From the NCBI RefSeq assembly GCF_946481715.1, contig NZ_CAMLOV010000135.1:1-15622 (forward strand): a stretch of 15,622 bases of DNA, given 5' to 3'. The first letter of the stretch is position 1; every line of letters begins with the position of its first letter. This document shows, piece by piece, positions 1 through 7,200 of the stretch. The notes below the pieces were generated by a model that did not search any database, was not told the DNA's origin, and was given only the letters and a program-made list of their open reading frames with translations. The position numbers and the translations under genes are program-made. Source of the DNA: an uncultured Mucilaginibacter sp. Lineage in GTDB: Bacteria; Bacteroidota; Bacteroidia; Sphingobacteriales; Sphingobacteriaceae.

Positions 1-412
1 CGGTGACTGGTGGAAATGGAAGATTGACCCGCTATCGGTTGATGCCGTGATGATATACGCCCAAAAAGGGCATGGCCGCCGCGCCGACCTGTACACCGAT
101 TATACCTTTGCCGTTTGGGACGGCGATAAATTGGTTCCCTTCGCCAAAGCCTACAGCGGGCTTACCGACCAGGAAATAAACAAGGTAGATTATTTTGTAA
201 AACGCAACACGCTGGAAAAATTCGGCCCGGTGCGTACGGTAAAACCCGAATTGGTTTTTGAGATAGGTTTTGAAGGGATAAATAAATCAACCCGCCATAA
301 ATCAGGCATTGCATTGCGTTTCCCCCGCATATTGCGCTGGCGGCATGACAAGCCGAAGGAGGAAGCGGATACGCTGGAAAGTTTGAAGGCTCTGTTGCCG
401 GGCGAAGGATAG
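1..412 (+). CDS. ATP-dependent DNA ligase, C-terminal part (5' end outside window)
   Basis: This is the 3' end of an ATP-dependent DNA ligase, which seals nicks in duplex DNA through an enzyme-AMP intermediate. The frame is open from base 2, so the visible 136 codons continue a longer gene; the GTG at 47 is an internal Val codon. The first residues, WWKWKIDP, match ligase motif V (the KxK lysines at the end of the nucleotidyltransferase domain). They are followed by an OB-fold that begins around VMIYAQKGHGRRADLY. RFPRILRWRHDK near the end matches motif VI of the OB-fold. The sequence style fits the bacterial PP_1105-type ligase, which in other genomes sits with an Lhr-like DEXH helicase, a putative exonuclease and a phosphoesterase in a DNA damage cluster; that neighbourhood, if present, lies left of base 1 and is inferred. 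The catalytic lysine is not in the window. The stop is TAG 410-412, one base from the stop of mqnD on the other strand. Confidence 0.93.
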   Translation, partial: GDWWKWKIDPLSVDAVMIYAQKGHGRRADLYTDYTFAVWDGDKLVPFAKAYSGLTDQEINKVDYFVKRNTLEKFGPVRTVKPELVFEIGFEGINKSTRHKSGIALRFPRILRWRHDKPKEEADTLESLKALLPGEG

Positions 413-413
413 C

Positions 414-1256
414 CTACGGGTTTAAAAACAAATTCTCGCTAATGGATGGGATAATGCCTTTCTCCAGTGCAGTATCAAACAAAAGCTTAATCGCTTTTTT
501 GCCTTCTATACCCAAATCGACCGAGAACTTATTTACGTACAGATCAATGTGCTTGTACATTACCTCTTCGCTCATTTCCTGCGCATGCGAGCGGATGTAC
601 TCCAGTCCCGATTTTGGACTAGCGAAAGCAAACTCTACCGAGCGTTGCAGCACCCGGTTTATTTTATGCTGAACATCCAATGGCAAATTACGGTTGGCAA
701 CAATTCCGCCCAAGGGGATGGCGCAGCCGGTGCGTTGCTCCCAGTAGCCGCCAAGGTCGATAATTTTTTGCAGCCCTTTGTCCTGGTAGGTAAAGCGGTT
801 CTCGTGGATGATAAGCCCGATATCAACCCGTCCATCAAGCACGGCATTCTCAATATCCGAGAAAACAAGCTCTTGTTTATTAGTTGCCTGTGGAAAAGCA
901 AGGCTAAGCAGGAAGTTTGCAGTAGTGTATTTTCCCGGTATCCCGATTTTTAGCGAGGGATTATTTTCCAAATCCGAAATAGAAAATCCGAATTTCGAGA
1001 TCAAAAGCGGCCCTACCCCAAAACCAAGCGCACTGCCGGCATCCAGCAGAATATACTTATCCGCCGCGTAGGCAAAGGCATGGTAACTCAACTTTGTAAT
1101 ATCCAGCTCGCCGCGGAAGGCTTTTTGGTTAAGCGTTTCTACATCATCGTAAAATACTTCAAAATCCAACCCCTCTGTGTCGATCTTATGATGTATAAGC
1201 GCATCAAAAATGAAAGTATCGTTTGGGCAAGGCGAAAAGCCAAGTGTAAGTTTCAT
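414..1256 (-). CDS. mqnD: 1,4-dihydroxy-6-naphthoate synthase (MqnD)
   Basis: MqnD converts cyclic dehypoxanthine futalosine to 1,4-dihydroxy-6-naphthoate, a late step of the futalosine route to menaquinone, in the cytoplasm. The 280-residue length is normal. The N-terminus MKLTLGFSPCPNDTFIFDAL is the family signature and fixes the start. GVGPLLISK (81-88) and IPGKYTTANFLLSLAFP (106-122) are further family motifs of this periplasmic-binding-protein-like fold. His151 in LIIHENRFTY is at the position of the catalytic histidine known from the Thermus enzyme. It lies 50 bp downstream of mqnB on the same strand with no terminator T-run between, so the two are probably one operon (mqnB-mqnD); mqnA and mqnC are not in the window. 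Residues 88-98 (KFGFSISDLEN) resemble a repeat-encoded peptide also seen in MqnB. No Shine-Dalgarno is evident. Confidence 0.96.
   Translation of the reverse strand: MKLTLGFSPCPNDTFIFDALIHHKIDTEGLDFEVFYDDVETLNQKAFRGELDITKLSYHAFAYAADKYILLDAGSALGFGVGPLLISKFGFSISDLENNPSLKIGIPGKYTTANFLLSLAFPQATNKQELVFSDIENAVLDGRVDIGLIIHENRFTYQDKGLQKIIDLGGYWEQRTGCAIPLGGIVANRNLPLDVQHKINRVLQRSVEFAFASPKSGLEYIRSHAQEMSEEVMYKHIDLYVNKFSVDLGIEGKKAIKLLFDTALEKGIIPSISENLFLNP
971..1000. repeat. Short TCGGATTT-type repeat inside mqnD
   Basis: On the plus strand AATCCGAAAT and AAATCCGAATTTCGAGA follow one another, giving a quasi-periodic TCCGAAA pattern. Read on the coding strand it encodes KFGFSISD, between the conserved GVGPLLIS and IPGKYTT motifs of MqnD. 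A related stretch in mqnB (1931-1966) encodes DFGFRISDSE; the two agree at about 22 of 33 codon-aligned bases. Similar FGFRISD-like peptides are, to my knowledge, common products of short dispersed repeats in this phylum. Whether this is the same repeat family is inferred. Confidence 0.4.
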
Positions 1257-1290
1257 AACGAAGGTAATGGTTAAGTTTTCCCTGTTAAAC

Positions 1291-1326
1291 CCTTTTGCCC
1301 CTCCCTTCAGGGGGCTGGTGGGCTTA
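1291..1326. repeat. GC-rich inverted repeat at the 3' end of mqnB
   Basis: In an AT-rich spacer the plus strand carries GCCCC (1297-1301), nine bases, then GGGGC (1311-1315), a perfect 5-bp stem; an alternative small hairpin is CCCT-TC-AGGG (1303-1312). The element contains the stop codon of mqnB (TGA, 1309-1307) and encodes its last residues SPPAP. It has no following T-run on either strand, so it is not a convincing rho-independent terminator. It resembles the CCCCTTCAGGGGGC-type short intergenic repeats I associate with this phylum; that identity was not checked. It could act as an RNA-stabilising hairpin between mqnB and mqnD. Confidence 0.45.
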
Positions 1327-2014
1327 GCGTATTTAGCAGATCGATGGCAAAGGTATCCAGATTTTTAACGGCGAGCCCTATACGCCAGTTATCACGGTTG
1401 CGTTTTTCCACGTAATTTGACACTGCCCTGATCTGTATGCACGGTATCCCGGCCTGTTTGCAGGCATAAAAAAAAGCGGCCCCTTCCATGCTCTCCAGTT
1501 GAGGGTTTAAGCGCTTGATCACCCGCTCTATCGATTCCTCATCGCCGTGCACGGTGTTTACTGTTATTGATTTTACCTGCTTAAGGTTTTTATATTTATT
1601 GGCCGATTTAGAGCCTTTAAAGATATTGGTGATGGTTTCTGATGCCCTAAACGAGCTCTCGCCCAAACCCATCAGGCTGATAGGTAAAAAAGCGTCGGCA
1701 TCTTCTGCACCCAGTTCGGCAAGGTTATCATCCACAACCTCAACCACTTCGCCAAGTTGAATATTCCTATCGAAGCTGCCTGCAACGCCAAGGTTTATGG
1801 CAAGATCGTATTGGTTGGTAGCCAGTTCTTTCCCCAGGGCGAAGGCAGTAGCTACCATTCCTACGCCTGTGATTAGTAGCGAGTTTGTCGCATCTTTTGC
1901 GGCGCTGCTGGTTTTAAAAACGTTCTTCTTTTCCGAGTCGGAAATACGGAAGCCAAAATCTAAAATAAACCCGCCAACTTCCATCCCGGTTGCCGCTACA
2001 AACAAAATCCGCAT
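1307..2014 (-). CDS. mqnB: Futalosine hydrolase (MqnB)
   Basis: MqnB removes hypoxanthine from futalosine to give dehypoxanthine futalosine in menaquinone synthesis. It belongs to the PNP/MTAN nucleoside phosphorylase fold. Visible features are the N-terminal strand MRILFVAATGMEVGG, LITGVGMVATAFALGKEL (47-64), NLGVAGSFD (74-82), the nucleoside-binding ESMEGAAFFYAC (174-185) and RAVSNYVEKRNRDNW (197-210), where Asn200 holds the place of the catalytic Asp of MTAN, as I recall for MqnB proteins. The conserved N-terminal strand supports the ATG at 2014. Between residues 17 and 46 there is a poorly conserved stretch (FGFRISDSEKK and following) that looks repeat-derived and makes this loop longer than I expect. 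The C-terminus SPPAP comes from a GC-rich inverted repeat. It probably heads a two-gene operon with mqnD, with a -7 box only four bases upstream of the ATG. Confidence 0.94.
   Translation of the reverse strand: MRILFVAATGMEVGGFILDFGFRISDSEKKNVFKTSSAAKDATNSLLITGVGMVATAFALGKELATNQYDLAINLGVAGSFDRNIQLGEVVEVVDDNLAELGAEDADAFLPISLMGLGESSFRASETITNIFKGSKSANKYKNLKQVKSITVNTVHGDEESIERVIKRLNPQLESMEGAAFFYACKQAGIPCIQIRAVSNYVEKRNRDNWRIGLAVKNLDTFAIDLLNTLSPPAP
1931..1966. repeat. Short TCGGAAAT-type repeat inside mqnB
   Basis: The plus-strand stretch TTCCGAGTCGGAAATACGGA continues into AGCCAAAATCTAAA and encodes LDFGFRISDSE on the minus strand. It contains the small palindrome TTCCGAGTCGGAA (1931-1943). It is related to the KFGFSISDLE-encoding stretch of mqnD and falls in a variable loop of MqnB near the N-terminus, so the protein probably tolerates it. 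Assignment to a dispersed repeat family is inferred. Confidence 0.4.
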
Positions 2015-2018
2015 ATTT

Positions 2019-2048
2019 CAAATTTATTTCGAGCACTAAGATAAACAA
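2019..2048 (-). promoter_or_regulatory. Bacteroidota-type promoter of mqnB
   Basis: On the minus strand a TTG (2048-2046) is followed after 19 bases by TAAATTTG (2026-2019), an exact match to the TAnnTTTG -7 consensus of the primary sigma factor of this phylum with a suitable -33 spacing. The -7 box ends four bases before the ATG at 2014, so transcription would begin at or next to the start codon, giving a leaderless or nearly leaderless mRNA. Confidence 0.6.
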
Positions 2049-2054
2049 CTCGGC

Positions 2055-2075
2055 TATTTTTGTTTTGTATATTTG
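2055..2075 (+). promoter_or_regulatory. Two tandem -7 boxes upstream of the pterin genes
   Basis: TATTTTTG (2055-2062) and TATATTTG (2068-2075) both match TAnnTTTG exactly. The second is followed by C as in strong promoters of this phylum and lies 14 bases before the ATG at 2090, giving a 5' leader of roughly ten bases. No clear TTTG -33 element is found at the expected distance of either box. The region lies back to back with the mqnB promoter in a 75-bp divergent spacer. Confidence 0.5.
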
Positions 2076-2089
2076 CACCATTAATTACT

Positions 2090-2509
2090 ATGATGATACA
2101 TATTACGCGCAAAGAACATTTTAATGCGGCACACAGGATGTACCGCGAGGAATGGAGCGCAGAAAAAAACGCCGAAGTGTTTGGCAAATGCGCCAACCCC
2201 AACTGGCACGGGCACAACTACAACTTATACGTAACTGTTAAGGGCGAAGTTACCCATGCAACCGGTTACCTGATAGACCTTAAAGAGCTTAAGGAAATTA
2301 TAAATGAGTACGTTATTGACAAGCTCGATCATAAAAACCTCAACCTGGATGTTGATTTTATGAAGGGCAAGATGGCATCGACCGAGCTGCTTACCATCGA
2401 AATATTCAATCAGCTAAAAGCGCCTATTGAAGCTTACCCGGGCGTGTTTTTACACTCGGTACGATTATTCGAAACCGAAAATAATTCTGCCGAATACTTT
2501 GGCGGCTAA
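2090..2509 (+). CDS. 6-pyruvoyl-tetrahydropterin synthase / QueD family protein (COG0720)
   Basis: Members of this family act on 7,8-dihydroneopterin triphosphate, the product of FolE, giving 6-pyruvoyl-tetrahydropterin (biopterin route) or 6-carboxy-tetrahydropterin (QueD, queuosine route). From the ATG at 2090 the protein has 139 residues. Zinc ligands are His15 (FNAAHRMY), His40 and His42 (HGHNY). The catalytic set is Cys34, Asp80 and His81 (DKLDHKNL). Glu128 in RLFETENN is the pterin anchor. The Cys-to-HGH spacing is C-x5-HGH and the stretch FGKCxNPNxHGHNY closely resembles animal PTPS, whereas classical QueD has a shorter C-x3-HGH spacing; this favours the PTPS-II subgroup. A further in-frame ATG lies at 2093. 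An upstream TTG at 2060 is also in frame, but it overlaps the -7 boxes. folE begins nine bases after the stop, so the two are an operon and may supply tetrahydrobiopterin. Database annotation may still read QueD. Confidence 0.9.
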   Translation: MMIHITRKEHFNAAHRMYREEWSAEKNAEVFGKCANPNWHGHNYNLYVTVKGEVTHATGYLIDLKELKEIINEYVIDKLDHKNLNLDVDFMKGKMASTELLTIEIFNQLKAPIEAYPGVFLHSVRLFETENNSAEYFGG

Positions 2510-2518
2510 ACCTCAATA

Positions 2519-3157
2519 ATGGATAACCAAAACAACATTCCCGACAGGGATGCGGGTATAAACGGCTACCAAAAGGTGGACCGCTACAACCCGGAATTGA
2601 TAAAGCACCTGTCGGACAATTACCTGGATGTTTTAAAACACATAGGCGAAAACCCCGAACGCGATGGTTTATTAAAAACGCCCGAGCGTATGGCCAAAGC
2701 TATGCTGTACCTTACCCACGGCTACGATCTTGACGCAAAAGCGATTTTAAATTCCGCCATGTTTAAGGAAGACTACAGCCAGATGGTAATTGTAAAAGAC
2801 ATTGAGGTTTACTCCATGTGCGAGCACCACATGTTGCCGTTTTTCGGCAAGGCGCATATCGCGTATATACCAAACGGCTATGTTGTTGGGCTGAGCAAAA
2901 TACCACGCATAGTAGATGTATTTGCCCGCCGCCTACAGGTGCAGGAGCGCCTGACCAACGAGATCCGCGATTGCATACAGGAAACCCTTGGCCCGATTGG
3001 CGTGGGCGTAGTGATAGAATGCCGCCACCTGTGCATGAGCATGCGGGGTGTTCAAAAGCAAAACTCGGTAACCACCACATCGGCATTTACCGGCGAGTTT
3101 TTAAAAGAAAAAACAAGGACGGAGTTTTTAAACTTAATTTCTTCAAAATTAAGTTAG
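2519..3157 (+). CDS. folE: GTP cyclohydrolase I (FolE)
   Basis: FolE opens and rearranges GTP to 7,8-dihydroneopterin triphosphate plus formate, the entry to folate, biopterin and queuosine synthesis; it acts as a cytoplasmic homodecamer. The 212 residues are a typical length. The zinc site is Cys101 and His104 ([11 protein letters not shown]) with Cys172 (RHLCMSMRG); His103 and His170 match the catalytic histidines of the E. coli enzyme. [20 protein letters not shown] (124-143) is the family signature, and [12 protein letters not shown] (181-192) completes the active site. The short N-terminal extension (1-25) is polar and not conserved. It starts nine bases after the PTPS-family gene, so FolE product can pass directly to that enzyme. 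The stop codon TAG (3155-3157) lies within the first copy of a repeat cluster that fills the spacer to fabD. Confidence 0.97.
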   Translation: MDNQNNIPDRDAGINGYQKVDRYNPELIKHLSDNYLDVLKHIGENPERDGLLKTPERMAKAMLYLTHGYDLDAKAILNSAMFKEDYSQMVIVKDIEVYSMCEHHMLPFFGKAHIAYIPNGYVVGLSKIPRIVDVFARRLQVQERLTNEIRDCIQETLGPIGVGVVIECRHLCMSMRGVQKQNSVTTTSAFTGEFLKEKTRTEFLNLISSKLS

Positions 3158-3250
3158 TTCATTGGCTCGAGCTTCATTAGTCATTGGTGTAATGTCCGCC
3201 AAAATCCAACTAATGAGCCATGCACTAATGAACAATTGAACTAATGAACC
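3154..3250. repeat. ACTAATGAAC repeat cluster and potential hairpin between folE and fabD
   Basis: Direct copies of the core CTAATGA occur at 3210-3216, 3225-3231 and 3241-3247, the last two inside identical ACTAATGAAC units (3224-3233, 3240-3249). Inverted copies occur as TTAGTTCATTGGCTC (3154-3168) and TTCATTAGTCATTGG (3173-3187). Arms that can pair include TTAGTTCA (3154-3161) with TGAACTAA (3237-3244), GGCTC (3164-3168) with GAGCC (3215-3219), and TCATTAG plus TTGG (3174-3187) with CCAACTAATGA (3206-3216). The spacer has no ORF and no clear -7 box. It may be a short dispersed repeat of this lineage or an RNA structure between folE and fabD. Confidence 0.6.
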
Positions 3251-3264
3251 AATAAACCATCAAA

Positions 3265-4143
3265 ATGAAAGCATACATTTTCCCAGGGCAGGGCGCCCAA
3301 TTCCCGGGTATGGGCAAAGACCTTTACGAGCAAAGCGAACAGGCAAAAGAACTGTTTGATAAAGCAAATGAAATACTTGGCTTCCGCATTACCGATGTGA
3401 TGTTTGAAGGCACCGAAGACGACCTGAAACAAACCAACGTAACCCAGCCGGCTATTTTCCTTCATTCAGTTATCATGGCCAAAGTAATGGCTGGTTTTGA
3501 GCCGGAAATGGTAGCGGGGCATTCGCTGGGCGAATTTTCCAGCTTGGTTGCAACGGGTGCCTTATCATTTGAAGATGGCTTGCGCCTGGTAGCAGCCCGC
3601 GCCAATGCGATGCAAAAGGCTTGTGAGATACAGCCGGGAACTATGGCGGCTATTTTAGCTTTGGATGATTTTACCGTTGAAGATATTTGCCACCAGGTAA
3701 GCGACGTAGTAGTGCCCGCAAATTATAACTGCCCGGGGCAATTAGTTATTTCCGGCTCTATTGCCGGTATTGATGCCGCCTGCGAAAAAATGCTTGCCGC
3801 CGGTGCAAAACGTGCCCTTAAGTTAAACGTAGGGGGTGCATTCCACTCGCCACTGATGGAAGCTGCACGGGTAGAATTGCAGGATGCTATTTTGGCGACC
3901 GAGTTTAAAACGCCCATTTGCCCGGTATATCAAAATATTGATGCCAAGCCGTATACCGATGTGGAAGAAATAAAACGAAACCTGATAGCTCAGTTAACAG
4001 GCCCGGTGCGCTGGACACAAACCGTTGAACAAATGCTGCGCGATGGCGCAACATCGTTTACCGAAGTAGGCCCCGGGAAAGTGTTGCAGGGGCTGGTAAA
4101 AAAGGTGGATAAGAACGTGCCTACCGCCGCCGCTGTATTATAA
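3265..4143 (+). CDS. fabD: Malonyl-CoA:ACP transacylase (FabD)
   Basis: FabD moves the malonyl group from CoA to acyl carrier protein, supplying the extender unit of type II fatty acid synthesis. The 292 residues are a usual length. The oxyanion motif GQGAQFPGMG (8-17) is followed by the nucleophile Ser87 in GHSLGE (85-90), Arg112 in AARANAMQ (malonyl carboxylate binding), and the catalytic His194 in GGAFHSPLM. VYQNIDAKPYTD and FTEVGPGKVLQGLVKK near the C-terminus are also family motifs. The ATG at 3265 starts directly at the conserved MKAYIFPGQG. It is 107 bp downstream of folE across a repeat-rich spacer; no other fab gene is next to it. No Shine-Dalgarno and no clear own promoter are visible, so readthrough from folE is possible. 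Confidence 0.97.
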   Translation: MKAYIFPGQGAQFPGMGKDLYEQSEQAKELFDKANEILGFRITDVMFEGTEDDLKQTNVTQPAIFLHSVIMAKVMAGFEPEMVAGHSLGEFSSLVATGALSFEDGLRLVAARANAMQKACEIQPGTMAAILALDDFTVEDICHQVSDVVVPANYNCPGQLVISGSIAGIDAACEKMLAAGAKRALKLNVGGAFHSPLMEAARVELQDAILATEFKTPICPVYQNIDAKPYTDVEEIKRNLIAQLTGPVRWTQTVEQMLRDGATSFTEVGPGKVLQGLVKKVDKNVPTAAAVL

Positions 4144-4176
4144 AGGTTACAAAGCCAAAACTAAATACCCAAGCAG

Positions 4177-4184
4177 TAGTTTTG
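4177..4184 (+). promoter_or_regulatory. -7 box upstream of the large histidine kinase
   Basis: TAGTTTTG matches TAnnTTTG exactly. A start site about five to seven bases downstream would fall on the ATG at 4191, which begins a 9-codon ORF overlapping the kinase start. No TTG is found at the ideal -33 distance, so this is a moderate call. Confidence 0.4.
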
Positions 4185-4190
4185 TTTGCA

Positions 4191-4220
4191 ATGGATTTGA
4201 TTAGCTTTAAAAACATTTGA
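4191..4220 (+). other. Nine-codon upstream ORF overlapping the kinase start
   Basis: ATG 4191 opens MDLISFKNI and stops at TGA 4218-4220, which overlaps the TTG (4217-4219) from which the kinase is read. It could be a short leader peptide whose termination is coupled to the TTG. Alternatively it is the true N-terminus of the kinase, separated by a one-base shift in the A5 run (4209-4213): one extra A would give MDLISFKKH joined to LTTAGKIR, a typical basic stretch before a membrane segment. The sequence alone cannot separate programmed coupling, a natural indel and a sequencing error. Confidence 0.4.
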
Positions 4221-7200
4221 CTACCGCCGGAAAAATACGCGCTTTGCTGGCGTTACTCTTCGCCAGCTTATTAATTACAGCAATAATTGTTGAGAATACC
4301 TATTCGCCTGCAAATAATTTAGCGCAAACCGCCCAAATACTGGAGGGGAACCTTCACAAACAGGAGAGATACGTTTATGATATACTGGAAGACAAGGATG
4401 CATTCAATAAAATAAAGGGGTTCTCTGTCAATCATTCGGCGGCACTCAATTTTATAACCGATTACACGCTAAACAAAAGCATTTGGCTTATCACCTTAAA
4501 TAATGGCAAACTTAATTTTTGGAGCGGCGCAAAAATTATCCCCAGAAACCCCGAACGGATTAAGGACGGCTGCTCTTTTATCAATTACGACAATGGGTAT
4601 TACGAGGTTATCAAAAAATCTAACGGGAAGTTTTCGGCCTTATTTTTTATCCCCGTTAAAAACCACTATGGCTTTCAAAACAAGTATTTACAAAATACGT
4701 TCGCAACAAACCTAACAAACGACACCAATATAGAGATAGCCGATTTTACTGATAAAGGCATCTATGCCGTGCATAATGTTAAAAACATATACCTTTTTTC
4801 GGTCAAGCTTATCAAAGGGGAGGTTAATAACCGTTTTTTTTATTTCGAGTTATCTTTATGGGTGCTGGCCATGCTTTGCCTTTATACGCTTATACATGTT
4901 TTAGTAACCTTTCTTGCCAATAGGGGGCTTACATACCTATCGTTACTTTTATTGGCCCTTTTTATTATATCATTCCGCTTTGTAAACCTGCATTATGGCT
5001 GGCCCGCCTTTACGCAGCCCTTAAAACTTTTCAGCCCACAACTGTACGGCTCCAGTTATGTTTACCCTTCCCTGGGCGACCTTTGTATCAACATCCTTGC
5101 TATCTGTTGGTTTGTATCGTATTTGTATACACAGCGCAGCAAACTAATTAAAGCCGCCCCTGGCAAAGCGCTTAGCTACATTGCGTTTTTAGCCTGTTTT
5201 ATTGTTTTAATGGGCACGGCAGCCAGCTTGCTTAACCTTTTTCAGGGCTTGGTTATCAACTCCAAAATCAGCTTCGACGTAAATAATGTCCTCAACTTAT
5301 CGGTATACAGCATGATAGGCGTGTTAATGCTTTGCTTTAGCTTCTTAATTTTTGTATTGCTTACCGAGACGGCCTTAACTATATGCCTTAAGCTCGATAT
5401 CCCCATAAAACACCAGGCTGCTGCATTTATTTTTGGCGTCGTTGCTATTACAGTCTCGGTAGGGTTTTATCAGGAATTTACTGTTTTTTATCTGTTGGGA
5501 GGGCTTGTTGTTTTGATAGGTGGATACATGTCCCGTTCCGGCATCCCCCGCTTCACATCCGGCTCCTTTATTTTAATCGTGCTGGTGTGTGCGGTTATAT
5601 CGTCGGTAAAACTAAACCGGTTTGAAGTAGAAAAAGAGGAGGCAACCCGCCGTGTATTGATACAGCGGCTGGAGTTGCCCGATGATGTTACTGCCGATAC
5701 CCTGTTTAAAAAGATAGAAAAACGCATTGTAAAAGAGCCGGCAATTGTACAATACTTTAAAAACGGCGAGCACACCAATGATTATTTAACCGCGCGGCTT
5801 CAAAAACTATACTTTGACAGGTATCTTTCTAAATACGATTTTACTATACATGAGTTTGACATAAACGACCAACCCATCTCTGCTGATAAAAGCTACTCGT
5901 TGGATGTCTTTAAGGATATGGTGGTTTATAGCTCGTTTAAGGTTTCGGATTTTTTTTACCGGGAAAACGAGTCGTTCGGGTTTCAAAGCTATTTCGCCAT
6001 ACTCCCGGTAATCGACGGCAAAACCAGCCTTGGTACCATCGTTATTGAACTAAAGGCCCGGCCTCAGCTTGCTACCGGCACATTCCCCGAGCTGCTTATT
6101 GATAAGAATGACAAGCCGGAAGAGGAATTTAAAGAGTACTCCTATGCTTTTTATGCCGATAATTTACTGGTTGGCCAAAGCGGCAATTACGTGTACAGTG
6201 TGGTTAATAAAGGGTTTAAAGGCGAGCTGAAAAAATACACCATGCAATCCACCTCGGGCGACGAGGCGAACTGGCTGGGGCGTTTTACCAACTATAGCCA
6301 CCTTTTATACAAACCAAGCAACCGCAACCTCATTGTAGTAAGCAAGGAAGAAAATACGGCGGCATCAATTATTACCGCGCTTACCTTCTTTTTTGTGGTA
6401 TTACTGGTATTTGGCTCGCTGGTGGTATTTGTGCGGTTTTTGTGGAGAAAAGTGAAAATATTCAACATAAACAATAACCGCATTAACTGGAGCTTTAAAA
6501 TAAACCCCGACAGGATATTATACAAAACCCGCATACAGTTCTCCATGATATTTGCCGTTGTCATAACGCTGGTTTTGGTGGGCATTATCACATTTGTTTC
6601 CATAAGCACGCAATATCAGTCGCAACAGGATAAAGATATCCGAACTAAAATAACGCAAATATCGCAGGTGTTGGAAAAGGGGCCGATAAACGATTATGTA
6701 AGCAGCGTAAATGATGCCAACCGTGCGGCATTTGATAAACTTGCTGAAAACTATTCAACCGACCTAGCCCTTTACAACCTCAGCGGAGAACTTCTTGTGT
6801 CTACCCAACCCAAAATTTACGATTACAGCCTGCTGGCACCACGAATGAATGGGCGGGCCTATATTGCTTTAAAGGACCAACAAAAATCGGAGTTTGTGAA
6901 CGAGGAACGCATATCCAAACTAACTTACAAAGCCGCCTATGCCCCGCTCAGGAATTCGAAACACGAAACCATCGCTTATTTACAGCTTCCTTATTTTTCG
7001 AACGCTACCGATTATACCGAGCGGATAGGCTCGTTGCTGAATATCATGATAAATGTGTACGCCCTGGTGTTTATTGCAATAGGGCTGTTTGCGGTTATTA
7101 TTGCGCGGCAAATTACCGCGCCATTAAACTTTATCCAGTATAACCTCAGCAAAACCATTTACGGTAAGAAGAACGAACCCATAAAATGGAACCGGAACGA

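Noticed and set aside
549..953. A plus-strand open frame of 134 codons opposite mqnD.
   Set aside because: mqnD on the minus strand has all family motifs across this region; the plus-strand translation looks like a shadow and lacks an initiation region.
2060..2089. TTG start at 2060 for the PTPS-family gene.
   Set aside because: The extra ten residues overlap two -7 boxes and lie before the conserved N-terminal strand; ATG 2090 or 2093 is the likely start.
2763..3180. Open frames of about 107 and 120 codons overlapping folE on both strands.
   Set aside because: They are Cys/Arg/Pro-rich shadows of the strongly conserved FolE active-site region.
3154..3250. CRISPR-like array in the folE-fabD spacer.
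   Set aside because: The units are about 7-10 bp, irregularly spaced, in both orientations and without unique spacers or cas genes.
4203..4220. Programmed -1 frameshift at TTTAAAAAC before the kinase.
   Set aside because: The codon phase does not fit X-XXY-YYZ, and a -1 slip at the AAA codon would run into TAA at 4208-4210. A simple one-base indel or coupled restart explains the data better.
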